A stretch of 10,800 nt of DNA from Akkermansiaceae bacterium UBA5020 (GTDB lineage: Bacteria; Verrucomicrobiota; Verrucomicrobiia; Verrucomicrobiales; DEV007): the NCBI GenBank assembly GCA_002396885.1, contig DGXY01000103.1, forward strand, positions 89,538 to 100,337, read 5' to 3'. Positions 1 to 7,649 of the stretch are shown here, piece by piece; positions within the stretch are counted from its first letter, which is position 1, and each line of letters opens with the position of its first letter. The translations under genes were made by a program, and so were the position numbers. The notes under the pieces were generated by a model that was given only the letters and a program-made list of their open reading frames with translations, was not told the DNA's origin and did not search any database.

Positions 1-15
1 AAATTACGAATTTTA

Positions 16-44
16 TTGAATTTTCTAATTTTATTTCGTATTTA
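16..44 (+). promoter_or_regulatory. Putative sigma70-type promoter of the six-gene operon
   Basis: A TTGAAT hexamer at 16-21 and TATTTA at 39-44 are separated by 17 bases, inside an AT-rich block (1-46) that contrasts with the GC-rich surroundings. The -10 match is weak (3 of 6 to TATAAT). The same TTGAAT -35 hexamer with the same spacing recurs in front of the PilT-like gene. Transcription would start near 50, leaving about 100 bases of leader (51-153) before the first ATG. I see no hairpin, riboswitch or Shine-Dalgarno site in that leader. Confidence 0.45.
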
Positions 45-153
45 AGCCTGATCGGGTCGAGCTTACGGAGATTTCCTTTCCCTCGAACCTGAGAAAAACA
101 CCAACAGCCAACCACCGGAGCCTTCCAAAAGCTCTTTCAACCACTCAAAAGTC

Positions 154-1203
154 ATGCAGACTCGGAAACTGCCCCTCGCCCTGCTACTAAGCCTCTTGCT
201 CTCGGGAAATGCGCGTTCCCAGCAAACGAACGCCCCGGTTATGCCCGTGGGAACGCTGAGCGCCTTCCCGACGATCGTGCAAGCCGGCACCCATCCCCAG
301 TTGACCTGGAACGTTACCCTCCCGGCCGCCGTTCTCGACGTCGTCACCATCACCTCTCCCGGCACCGTAACGGCGACCAAATCGCAGTATGTGGACGTTC
401 GCATCCTTGGCGCGTCGGTCAAAGCGGTCACGACCAACAGCTCTGGCCAAGTCACGAGTTGGTCGTGGGTAGCGACCGAAGCCCTCCTCAGCTTCAACGG
501 CGGCTCCTACACCCGCGTTTTCTACAACACCAACAACAATGTGAACCAAAACACGATCGTGGCGACCCGCCAACTGAACGTGGGGCAGAGGATCGACTTC
601 GGGGGGAGATATAACCACAACGACTCGTGGTCCTCGATGCGCACCTCGACGAATAGCGCGAACACCGTGCGCGCCTTGAAGCATGGCGACACTCCGCCGA
701 CGACCACGCCGCTCTACCAGCAGCCGACCATCGAAAGCTTTATTCTCCCGTATCTCGATGCCAACGGCAAAATGAAGCTTGGTCCGCGCGACGTCGTTTA
801 CCTGATGGAACTGACTCACACCGATACGAGCCACGGGGGATTCGACCTTCAGGATCTCGTGGTCCTCTGCACCTTCCGCGATGTCCCGGCACCGGGGAGT
901 GCGGGCGAGTGGATCAATCGGACGACCATTTCCAATGGTGGCACGACGACGACGGCGGAGTTCAGCGCGGCCCGGACCGGTCTGAAGGCCACCTCGGACA
1001 AAAATCTTTCCAATGTGAACCTGCGCTTTGCCGACGGTACGATCCAAAAATTCGACGGCTTGACCGGCAAAACGGGAACTTTCCTGGGCACGGGCTCCAA
1101 CTCCGGCAAGGTCATCGTCGGTGCCTGGATCAAATCGGGCAGCAACTTCAGCCAGATCTCCGGCGCTCCTTCGGGTGCCGGCACCTGGCACTCGAACGGC
1201 TGA
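154..1203 (+). CDS. Exported protein, DUF4114-like, first gene of pseudopilin operon
   Basis: This is a 349-residue exported protein of unknown function. Residues 1-22 form a signal peptide: charged TRK, a leucine-rich core, and an A-R-S cleavage site before Q23. The mature protein is rich in Thr, Ser, Asn and Gly and looks all-beta. A central segment (about 110-245) ends in G-F-D-L-Q-D-L-V-V-L (about 229-238). That resembles the acidic F-x-D-L-V end of DUF4114-type exported domains, but this is my recollection and was not tested. A second motif around 281-310 (S-D-K-N-L-S-N-V then F-A-D-G) resembles a C-terminal module I recall from other exported bacterial proteins. The gene leads an operon with two more exported proteins and three prepilin-like proteins, so a surface or pilus-associated role is inferred. 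It has no Shine-Dalgarno site; ATG 154 is chosen because it directly precedes the signal peptide. Confidence 0.85.
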   Translation: MQTRKLPLALLLSLLLSGNARSQQTNAPVMPVGTLSAFPTIVQAGTHPQLTWNVTLPAAVLDVVTITSPGTVTATKSQYVDVRILGASVKAVTTNSSGQVTSWSWVATEALLSFNGGSYTRVFYNTNNNVNQNTIVATRQLNVGQRIDFGGRYNHNDSWSSMRTSTNSANTVRALKHGDTPPTTTPLYQQPTIESFILPYLDANGKMKLGPRDVVYLMELTHTDTSHGGFDLQDLVVLCTFRDVPAPGSAGEWINRTTISNGGTTTTAEFSAARTGLKATSDKNLSNVNLRFADGTIQKFDGLTGKTGTFLGTGSNSGKVIVGAWIKSGSNFSQISGAPSGAGTWHSNG

Positions 1204-1249
1204 TTCGAAGTCCTCCTCCACCACCCCCTTCCCCCCCTTTCGGAACCTC

Positions 1250-1885
1250 ATGAAAACCCGCCTCTTCCTTCTCGCGTCGGCCGTGTTCCTCTCTTCATCC
1301 TTGGCGAACGAGATGCCACGTTTTGAGAGATCGACAGTGATGCGCGATGCCGTGACCCACGACGCGCTCGCCCAGAAGTTGAGAATGTCGGCCCACAACG
1401 ATCCGATCCGCAACCTCGGCCCTGCGATCGGAAAGACCGACGAGGATCCCGCCAAACGGGTGAACGACCGGGACCTCATCAAGGAATCCACCGTGCTCCA
1501 TTACCGGGGCTTTCTCACCCTCGTGCCCAAGCGAGCCGTGGTGCACATGCCGGAGAATCTTGAGGACCGAATGAAAATCGGCGAAAAGGTCCAGGTCCAG
1601 TCTTGGGCCGATTTCTTCAAAGGCAACCGCGGATGGATCCGCACCCTTGAAGTCACTCGCGATCAGGCCATGGGACTCGCTCCGATCGATGAGGCCACCG
1701 TCACCGCGCTGCGCGAAAGCACTCAGGTCGTCGTCGCGACGTTCAAAGGCGGCCCCATCTCGGTGATGCCCTACACCGAACCCGAGCCGGAAACCTCTGC
1801 GGGAAGCGATTCTCCCGAAACGGATCCCCGCAAAGGCAAGCGCCAGGGCAACACCGCTCCAATCAAAACTTCCCTTCAGCCATGA
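1250..1885 (+). CDS. Small exported protein of unknown function
   Basis: This 211-residue protein has a clear signal peptide (residues 1-19, K-T-R then a hydrophobic core, S-L-A before N20). The frame is open further upstream to 1121, but ATG 1250 is preferred because it places the signal peptide at the N-terminus and avoids overlapping the preceding gene. The first 60 mature residues are charged and polar. The middle (about 85-170) reads as a compact alpha/beta domain with G-F-L-T-L-V-P and G-W-I-R-T-L-E-V segments. The tail after about residue 180 is low-complexity (P, E, S, then K/R) and probably disordered. I recognise no family. It follows the previous gene by 46 bases and its stop overlaps the next start (ATGA), so it is probably translationally coupled to the next gene and functions with it. 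Confidence 0.8.
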   Translation: MKTRLFLLASAVFLSSSLANEMPRFERSTVMRDAVTHDALAQKLRMSAHNDPIRNLGPAIGKTDEDPAKRVNDRDLIKESTVLHYRGFLTLVPKRAVVHMPENLEDRMKIGEKVQVQSWADFFKGNRGWIRTLEVTRDQAMGLAPIDEATVTALRESTQVVVATFKGGPISVMPYTEPEPETSAGSDSPETDPRKGKRQGNTAPIKTSLQP

Positions 1886-2907
1886 AAAACTTTGCTCGCC
1901 TCGTTCTCCTCGTCGGCTTTCTCGCGCTCGCTCCGGGCGCCTTCGGGCAATCGACCGATTACACCTTCTTCGTCCGGCAGGTGCAGATGCCGACCGAAGC
2001 CGGGTGGGACATCACCGTCAACCAAACCGGCTCGCAATTGTCTCCCCTTGCCATCAATCCCTTCGGAGCCCGCTTTGAACTCTGGGCAGTCAAGTCCTCC
2101 CCGCTCACCTCCTTCCTGCTCGACACGACCTACGTGAATTCCTACGTGCCGGTCGCCAACGTGCAGATCCAGACCGAAGACCCCTACTCGGTGATCCCAC
2201 GCACCCGCGCCGATCGCCCCTACTACGTCTCGATCACGGTGAGCGGGCTCTCCTCGGACCCCGCGGCTCCCGACCCGGCGAAGTCGGTGAAGCTCCTCCG
2301 TCATGCCCAGGCCTACACGCCCAACGGCGACGGCAGTGCCGTCAACCGGAGCCTAGCCACCCTTGTCTCGCAGGGCTCCCTCAGCCAAAACGGCTTCCGG
2401 GTTTTGCAGTATGAGGTGAATGCCGTGCCCGGCGCCAACCGGACGAAAGTGCGGGGGGAAGAGCGTTTCTCCGTTTTCTCGCTCGCCGACTACGGCGCTC
2501 CCGAATCTCAGTTGAATTCGCAGTTCCTCCAAATTTGGCCCATGTCGGAGGCGTCGGTCGCCGGCATCTCCCCCACATCGGTCATCAAGGGGATCGCTCC
2601 GGATGTCACCATCTCCCTGACGGACCTCTACCCCGAATCGGTCACCCACGCCCAAGTCTATCCCGGCCCACCGGCGCTCGACACGGTCGGTACGATCGTG
2701 CCGGGTGCTTCGCTCGTCGTCAGCGGCACGGTCCCCCGAAACGAACAGTTCTTCCTGAAAAATTGGGACGCCGCGATCCCCACGGACGGACAATGGACCC
2801 TGGAAATCCTCACGACAACGCCTTTCGGAGTCGATCGGCTCGCCGCCACCACCTTCACCGTTGATCGCGCCATCAAAGTGAACGGAGCCGTCACCAGCGC
2901 CGACTGA
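1882..2907 (+). CDS. Exported beta-rich protein of unknown function
   Basis: This 341-residue protein has a signal peptide at residues 1-22 (K-N-F-A-R, hydrophobic core, A-F-G before Q23). No transmembrane segment follows. The mature chain alternates hydrophobic and polar residues, as in stacked beta or Ig-like domains, for example D-V-T-I-S-L-T-D-L-Y near residue 239 and T-F-T-V-D-R close to the end. No catalytic motif, cohesin/dockerin signature or cell-wall anchor is visible. Its start overlaps the previous stop by four bases, and the first prepilin-like gene begins 29 bases after its stop. It may be a cell-surface or periplasmic partner of the pseudopilins. That is inferred from position only; no named family is assigned. 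Confidence 0.82.
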   Translation: MKNFARLVLLVGFLALAPGAFGQSTDYTFFVRQVQMPTEAGWDITVNQTGSQLSPLAINPFGARFELWAVKSSPLTSFLLDTTYVNSYVPVANVQIQTEDPYSVIPRTRADRPYYVSITVSGLSSDPAAPDPAKSVKLLRHAQAYTPNGDGSAVNRSLATLVSQGSLSQNGFRVLQYEVNAVPGANRTKVRGEERFSVFSLADYGAPESQLNSQFLQIWPMSEASVAGISPTSVIKGIAPDVTISLTDLYPESVTHAQVYPGPPALDTVGTIVPGASLVVSGTVPRNEQFFLKNWDAAIPTDGQWTLEILTTTPFGVDRLAATTFTVDRAIKVNGAVTSAD

Positions 2908-2936
2908 TTCTGCTGCAAGCGATTGCCAAACCGCCG

Positions 2937-3422
2937 ATGCACCTACCCCGCCATCGCTCCAGATCACGCCACCGCGGCTCCGCGCTCATCGAGATCTCGC
3001 TGAGCTACGCGACCCTCGTGATCACCGCACTGCTGACCCTCAAGGCTTCGGTGAATGCGACCTCGGGCCAGACATGGACCGTCAAACAGACGATGACGGA
3101 TGCCTTCATCACCCGTGAAACCGCCCTCGCTTCACGGATCCCCTTCGACACGCTCGTAGGCGCCTCGTCTCCTTGGCCGAGAAATCCGACCGTCTCGACT
3201 TCAACGGTTTCGCTCGGAAAGCTGCCGGGAGGCAAACTCGTCACCGGCACCCTGCACCGTACGCGCCTGCCGGATGAGAACAATCTGGCCTCCGGCGGCG
3301 GCACCGGTAGCGCTACGACCAATCCAAGCGGCAGCGAGGCTTGGAAAGTCCAATCCATCCTCACCTACACCGTGGGTGAGCGCCAGTATGTAAAATCGCG
3401 CACCGTTCTGAGGATCCGTTAG
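2937..3422 (+). CDS. Pseudopilin / minor pilin-like protein 1
   Basis: This 161-residue protein has a prepilin-type N-terminus. A very basic leader of 14 residues (R/H-rich) ends in Gly14, followed by S-A-L-I-E, so Glu lies at the +5 position of the mature protein. A hydrophobic helix follows (about 20-37). The +1 residue is Ser rather than the usual Phe or Met, and the helix carries S-Y near its start, both less common in major pilins. The C-terminal domain (about 40-161) has a Gly/Ser/Thr-rich loop (about 119-130) and ends in beta-like strands. Length and architecture fit a GspI/PilV-class minor pseudopilin, but I cannot assign the exact class. It lies 2 bases before the next pseudopilin gene. 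A prepilin peptidase (PilD type) encoded elsewhere would be needed. Confidence 0.82.
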   Translation: MHLPRHRSRSRHRGSALIEISLSYATLVITALLTLKASVNATSGQTWTVKQTMTDAFITRETALASRIPFDTLVGASSPWPRNPTVSTSTVSLGKLPGGKLVTGTLHRTRLPDENNLASGGGTGSATTNPSGSEAWKVQSILTYTVGERQYVKSRTVLRIR

Positions 3423-3424
3423 AA

Positions 3425-3958
3425 ATGAAAGCGACGCGGAGAAAAACGCGAGCGGGGTTCACGCTCATCGAGATGGCCCTCACCTTATCGCTGAGCATCG
3501 GGATCGCCGCGACGATCGTCGCCACGCTCCAGCAACAGGTCTCCTTCACGCGGGTGATCTCCAGCTTCCAGTTTCTCAGGGACGAAGCCCCGCAGATCAA
3601 TACTCTTCTGGCCAACCTCATCAACAAAGCGGACAGCTACCGTCTTTACACGAACCGCACGAGCGCGATGGCCTCGTCCGGGGCGGTGAACGCCAACGGC
3701 CGCGCCCTCCGACTACGACTTCGCAACCCCGACGGCACCTCGTCGAACGCGATCATCTCCTTCGAACTGGTGAACGACAAGAACCAGCTCAATTTCTACT
3801 TCCGCGCCCCCAACGACACGAGCTGGCCCACCACTCCGTCCTGGACGATCACCGCACGGCCCACGCTCGTCGACTTCTCCAACAACACCGGAATTCTCCT
3901 CATCGCCATGACCGGCCCGAGCGGCGAGGAGATTACCTTCGCGGGAAACCCCGAGTAA
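3425..3958 (+). CDS. Pseudopilin / minor pilin-like protein 2
   Basis: This 177-residue protein carries the clearest prepilin signature of the operon: a basic leader (K-A-T-R-R-K-T-R-A), Gly11, then F-T-L-I-E with Glu at +5. A hydrophobic helix follows (about residues 17-34), then a coiled amphipathic stretch and a beta-rich C-terminal domain. The family process N-terminal prepilins by cleavage and methylation after Gly; that activity is not encoded here. The overall shape suggests a GspJ/PilW-class minor pilin. An A-G-G-A stretch at 3411-3414, 10 bases before the start, may be a weak Shine-Dalgarno site. The stop codon shares one base with the next start (TAATG), which implies translational coupling. 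Confidence 0.88.
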   Translation: MKATRRKTRAGFTLIEMALTLSLSIGIAATIVATLQQQVSFTRVISSFQFLRDEAPQINTLLANLINKADSYRLYTNRTSAMASSGAVNANGRALRLRLRNPDGTSSNAIISFELVNDKNQLNFYFRAPNDTSWPTTPSWTITARPTLVDFSNNTGILLIAMTGPSGEEITFAGNPE

Positions 3959-5985
3959 TGAAGATCCTCCCCCCAGCCGCACGCATGCTGCGCTGCAGAG
4001 GCTACGCCACCATGGCGGTGGTCTCCTCGATCTCCCTGCTCATCCTCGGGGGGGTGGGATACACCTACCTCGCCAACATGCGCACCTTCCAGGCACAGGC
4101 ACGCGCCCAGGTGAAACAGGATTACACACAGAAGGAAGACGCCATCCTCAACTCTCTCATTCATATCGTGCCCAACAAGGCGATCGGGGCGATGCAGCGG
4201 TATTCGGCCAACAATCCGACCTTCTACAACTGGGAAACCATTTTTCGCGAAGCCCTCAATTCCGCCAACGCCGAGCGATCGATCAGCGCCGAGTTGATCA
4301 ACTCGCTGAGCCTCGGCTCGGCCGTCTCGGCCAACACCGGGGATACCACCTTCTCGAGTGTTTCGCAGGTCGTGCAGGCCCCTGTTTCGACCCACGCGGG
4401 GGGAGCAAACCTCGTCAATGGTGGAAATTGGTGGGAATACCACATGCTCAGCGACCTGAAAATCGGTTCCCGTGTTCCGGCGGCACTCCAGCTGAGCTAC
4501 GACAACTACCTCCTCGACAAAGAGTATCCGATCATCTCCTTCGAGAAGACCTATGTGAGCTGGTACACGAAGGGACTCGGCCTCTCCGCAACCACCTACC
4601 CGCGATACAATCTCATCCAGTATCCGGATGTGAAGTTCGGCTACAAGCGACCCGGCGAATCCTTCGTCGCGAAGCGGAACTGGTGGGTCTTTTCGCTCAA
4701 TTTCGGATCTCACAACGAACAACGCACCGGGATTCCACCCATACGGAAGGACTACGTGCTCTCCATCTATGAAATCCCCTCCCAGATCCCCCTCACCGCC
4801 TCAGCCCTTCTGAAGGTGGGCAAGTTCGCCGATGGCACAGCATGGGAAAACGTTTCCATGGATGGTTCGCTCGTAGCCGACAGCCTTCAGACCGAGGGCT
4901 CTGTCGTCGTTTCCGGCGGATCCGTCTCGGCCCGGAGATCGCTCACGCTCACCGGCCAGACCGTCGTCGATGGCACCAGCCTGAAGAGCGACTTCGACGA
5001 ACTCGGCGAGCGGGAATCACGGGCAACCGCCGGAGGCGCCAACGGCGGGACCTCAAACGAGAGCGACTTCCATCAAGCCTCGGTCGGGGGGAATGTCGGC
5101 AAGGTCGCCTTCATTGCCTTGAACCGCGGCACCACCACCCTGCTGAACTCTTCGGACGGTACCCGCTCTGAACGCATTTCTCCGACCGGTTGGAATCAAT
5201 ACACCCTGGCGGGCCCCAAGGCCCAGATGACCCTCGAGATGCGGACCATGGAGTCATCATCCACGCAGATCCCCACCCAGATCCGCCTCCGTTATCGCAA
5301 CAGCAGCAACTCGCTCGTCACCGCGACTTACACCCGCGGGACCAATTGGCCGACCGAACAAGAGGACGGGGGCGACACCTTTCCCTTCCAAACCACCGAA
5401 CTCGACAACACCCGCAAGGCCCTCATCATCCACATGGACAGGCTGCCTGCCTTCGTCAACGGTTTGAGCAATTCGGGCGGGATGGCACTCAACAATTCCC
5501 TCTACATCTTCCCCTTGAGCGGCGCGAGCACGGTGGTGGTGCCCTCGATCCCTTCCCTCGCCACGGACATGGCCGTGACGCTCCGGGGCGGAAACGACCT
5601 CACCGCCTACACTGCGGGATTCTCCCTCGTTTCCCGCTACCGCGTTTACATCGCCGACAGCCTGAACAACGTCCCGACGACCACGCCGGCCAATGCCGGC
5701 TTACCAGCCAGCCATGTCTTCTATCCCCCGCTCTCGATTTTCGCCCCGGAAAAGCGTTTCGGTGAATCGCTCACCGTCGAGCACCCGGTCGAACTCACCG
5801 GGCAACTTAACAGCCTCAAGACGGAAGCGAACGATACCGTGAATCCACTCGAGTTCATGAGTGGTGATGACGAGCGCCTCGCCGCCAGCAAGATCGACGC
5901 CACCCTCACTTCCCTGAAAAGCCCGGCCGAACTGCCCCCGATCCATATGATGAACTGGCTCGTCACGATCGAAGAGGTCCACTGA
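3958..5985 (+). CDS. Large PilX/GspK-like pseudopilin with long C-terminal region
   Basis: This 675-residue protein begins like a prepilin: basic leader (R-M-L-R-C-R), Gly15, then Y-A-T-M-A and a hydrophobic helix to about residue 37. The +5 Glu is absent (Ala20), as in GspK and many PilX proteins, which typically sit at the tip of the pseudopilus. After the helix comes a long amphipathic region with many Gln/Lys. Residues 298-339 have short alternating strands and turns (M-D-G-S-L-V then E-G-S-V-V-V and G-Q-T-V-V) that look like a small beta-solenoid or bactofilin-like segment. The remainder is beta-rich and Ser/Thr/Asn-rich, with no recognised enzyme motif. At 675 residues it is roughly twice the length of typical GspK. 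It closes the operon, consistent with a tip component bound to the two smaller pseudopilins. A relationship to the large proteins of verrucomicrobial pilin-like gene cassettes is possible but unverified. Confidence 0.8.
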   Translation: MKILPPAARMLRCRGYATMAVVSSISLLILGGVGYTYLANMRTFQAQARAQVKQDYTQKEDAILNSLIHIVPNKAIGAMQRYSANNPTFYNWETIFREALNSANAERSISAELINSLSLGSAVSANTGDTTFSSVSQVVQAPVSTHAGGANLVNGGNWWEYHMLSDLKIGSRVPAALQLSYDNYLLDKEYPIISFEKTYVSWYTKGLGLSATTYPRYNLIQYPDVKFGYKRPGESFVAKRNWWVFSLNFGSHNEQRTGIPPIRKDYVLSIYEIPSQIPLTASALLKVGKFADGTAWENVSMDGSLVADSLQTEGSVVVSGGSVSARRSLTLTGQTVVDGTSLKSDFDELGERESRATAGGANGGTSNESDFHQASVGGNVGKVAFIALNRGTTTLLNSSDGTRSERISPTGWNQYTLAGPKAQMTLEMRTMESSSTQIPTQIRLRYRNSSNSLVTATYTRGTNWPTEQEDGGDTFPFQTTELDNTRKALIIHMDRLPAFVNGLSNSGGMALNNSLYIFPLSGASTVVVPSIPSLATDMAVTLRGGNDLTAYTAGFSLVSRYRVYIADSLNNVPTTTPANAGLPASHVFYPPLSIFAPEKRFGESLTVEHPVELTGQLNSLKTEANDTVNPLEFMSGDDERLAASKIDATLTSLKSPAELPPIHMMNWLVTIEEVH

Positions 5986-6017
5986 AGTGAGTCCAGCCAC
6001 GGCCTGCGAAAGACCCA

Positions 6018-6049
6018 CCCCGGCCCCTACCGATCGCGGCCGGGGGTTT
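6018..6049 (+). terminator. Putative Rho-independent terminator after the pseudopilin operon
   Basis: CCCCGGCC at 6018-6025 pairs perfectly with GGCCGGGG at 6038-6045 across a 12-base loop, 33 bases after the stop codon of the 675-residue gene. Only a short T run (6047-6049) follows, so the release step would be weak. The stem is nonetheless strong and well placed at the end of the operon. Confidence 0.55.
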
Positions 6050-6082
6050 GCGGTATCTCGCGGCCGAAATTTAAAAAGTTTC

Positions 6083-6118
6083 TTGATCTTTCGGACTAAC
6101 GAATTAATTTTTCATAAT
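6083..6118 (+). promoter_or_regulatory. AT-rich promoter region of the ABC operon
   Basis: The block 6068-6144 is markedly AT-rich. It contains TTGATC (6083-6088), preceded by TTTC like the other two AT-rich islands of the window, and CATAAT (6113-6118, 5 of 6 to the -10 consensus). The 24-base gap between them is too long for one standard promoter, so I cannot say which pair of hexamers is used. No Shine-Dalgarno site lies before ATG 6146. Confidence 0.35.
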
Positions 6119-6145
6119 TACCATTATTTTGAAGTTTAATTTCGA

Positions 6146-6829
6146 ATGAACTCCACCGATCCATCGATTCTCCTGCCGGAAGGCCTCCGCATCGGCTACA
6201 AAACCCGCTTCCAAAAAGCGAACCCCGAAATCGTCCTCGCCACGACCGAGTTCCCGATCCAACTCGGCAACGGCCGCCACCTTCTTCTTGCACGAAACGG
6301 CCGCGGCAAGACGACTCTTCTCAAAACCATCGCCGGCATCATTCCCTCGCTCACCGGGAAAATCAGTTGCCGCGGGCTCGTCCAGTTCGTCGACGAAGAT
6401 CTGCGTTTCGATGGCGAGCTGAAGCCCCGCCAGATCTTTTCGGCACTCTTCAAGAACGGTCAGCGCGCCTTTGCCATGGAAATGGCTGAGCGTATCGAAC
6501 TCGATGTCGATAAGCCCTACGGAAGACTTTCAAAGGGGAACCGCCAAAAAGTGGGACTGATCGTGGCGGAATCCCGCACCCGGCACAACGGCCCTCAAGT
6601 CCTCTTGCTCGACGAACCCTTCTCGGGCCTCGATTTCGCGGCACGGGACAAAGTAGACCAGATCTGGAGTGAACACGGAGAAGGCATCGTCCGCCTCGTC
6701 TGCGTCCACCCCGACGAACCCACTCTGAAAGCCGACAGCGCCATCGCCATCCGCGAAGGACGACTCGAACAGATCGAAGTCCACAACGGCACGCTCGACT
6801 GGCTCGAAACCCGCACTTCCCTGAACTGA
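6146..6829 (+). CDS. ABC transporter ATP-binding protein
   Basis: This 227-residue cytoplasmic ATPase would power the membrane protein encoded next. Walker A is A-R-N-G-R-G-K-T-T (residues 49-57), with Ala in place of the usual first Gly. The signature motif is L-S-K-G-N (128-132) instead of LSGGQ. Walker B is V-L-L-L-D-E (152-157), the D-loop S-G-L-D (160-163), and a switch His is at 188. A Gln at about 80 could serve as the Q-loop. All ATP-handling residues are present, so it is probably active. Its small size and L-S-K-G-x signature fit the CcmA-like subunits of ABC-2 type exporters. It is separated by 56 bases from its permease gene and has its own AT-rich upstream region. Confidence 0.93.
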   Translation: MNSTDPSILLPEGLRIGYKTRFQKANPEIVLATTEFPIQLGNGRHLLLARNGRGKTTLLKTIAGIIPSLTGKISCRGLVQFVDEDLRFDGELKPRQIFSALFKNGQRAFAMEMAERIELDVDKPYGRLSKGNRQKVGLIVAESRTRHNGPQVLLLDEPFSGLDFAARDKVDQIWSEHGEGIVRLVCVHPDEPTLKADSAIAIREGRLEQIEVHNGTLDWLETRTSLN

Positions 6830-6848
6830 AGACTGAATTTTTCCGCGG

Positions 6849-6869
6849 CTGAAAACTGAAAACTCAAAA
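6849..6869 (+). repeat. Short tandem repeat CTGAAAA x3 in intergenic spacer
   Basis: Three consecutive 7-base units, CTGAAAA, CTGAAAA and CTCAAAA, lie between the ATPase and permease genes. Looser CTGAA units at 6821-6837 span the ATPase stop codon. The stretch is A-rich within a GC-rich operon. No function can be read from it; it may be a relaxed spacer or an unstructured ribosome landing area. Confidence 0.6.
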
Positions 6870-6885
6870 CTTCCGCCCCTTTCCC

Positions 6886-7647
6886 ATGGAACTCTACAAA
6901 CTCACCCTCGCCTCCATCCTTTCGCGAAAGACCTTCGCGATCTTCGCCTTTCTCATCCTCTCGCTCCCTTTCGCACTGCCCCTCATGACGCCCTGGGAGA
7001 GCAAGCCCTCGCTCCTCGAACCGGCCCGCGCCCAGATGGCCTGGATGCTCCTCTGGACCTCAGCGATCGGCTGGCTGTTTTTTCAAGGCGCGACGATCGG
7101 AGACCGCTGGGCCTCACACGGGATTCTCGAATACTTCAAAACGCTCGGGGTTTCACGCTGGCGCCAGATGGGCCAACTCTGGTTGAGTTGCTTCACCGTC
7201 TTCGCCGGTATGATGGTGATCACCTTCCTCATCAGCACCTTCACGGCGATGCCCGGTAACGAGGTGGAGGCCCGCCACTGGGTGATGACGAATCTCCAAT
7301 ACGCGCTGCTCTTTCTCCTCGTCGTCGCGCCGCTTCTCGCGCTCTCGATCGCCCTCGGCACCCGTTTCAACGGCGCCGCTGCCTACGCCGTGACGATTGG
7401 TCTCGCCCTCTACGGCCTCTTCGGGATCGGCTTTCTCGAGGTCTTCCTCGCCGACAACGACAACGTCTTACTGAATCTTCTCTATCTCATCTCTCCCCAC
7501 TACCATCTCTCGGACCTGACTTCCCGACTTGTCTTCAAACTCGGGGCGATCGAATGGGCCGAGCTTGGCCGCATCGCTTCCTATCTTGGCGGACTCGCCC
7601 TTTTCACCATCGGCCTCTCCTACCAATTCTTCCGCGAGGGAAAATAA
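6886..7647 (+). CDS. ABC-2 type transporter permease
   Basis: This 253-residue integral membrane protein has about six hydrophobic segments: roughly residues 16-34, 51-70, 97-118, 138-157, 162-185 and 230-247. The layout, with a short amphipathic stretch before helix 1 and a cytoplasmic loop containing Y-F-K-T-L-G-V-S-R-W near 83-92, matches ABC-2 permeases. In those, that loop acts as the coupling helix contacting the ATPase. It lies directly after the ATPase gene and two bases before the next gene. A dimer of this subunit with two ATPase copies is expected. Substrate is unknown. There is no Shine-Dalgarno site before ATG 6886. Confidence 0.9.
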   Translation: MELYKLTLASILSRKTFAIFAFLILSLPFALPLMTPWESKPSLLEPARAQMAWMLLWTSAIGWLFFQGATIGDRWASHGILEYFKTLGVSRWRQMGQLWLSCFTVFAGMMVITFLISTFTAMPGNEVEARHWVMTNLQYALLFLLVVAPLLALSIALGTRFNGAAAYAVTIGLALYGLFGIGFLEVFLADNDNVLLNLLYLISPHYHLSDLTSRLVFKLGAIEWAELGRIASYLGGLALFTIGLSYQFFREGK

Positions 7648-7649
7648 CC

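Noticed and set aside
187..1491. A 434-codon open frame on the minus strand across the first two genes
   Set aside because: It spans two signal-peptide genes and their intergenic gap, its product is Arg/Gly/Val-rich and lacks any motif, and such frames arise from C-ending codons on the + strand. The + strand genes have signal peptides and operon spacing.
3796..4722. A 308-codon open frame on the minus strand over the two pseudopilin genes
   Set aside because: No recognisable domain and no plausible promoter or start context; the overlapping + strand genes have prepilin signatures.
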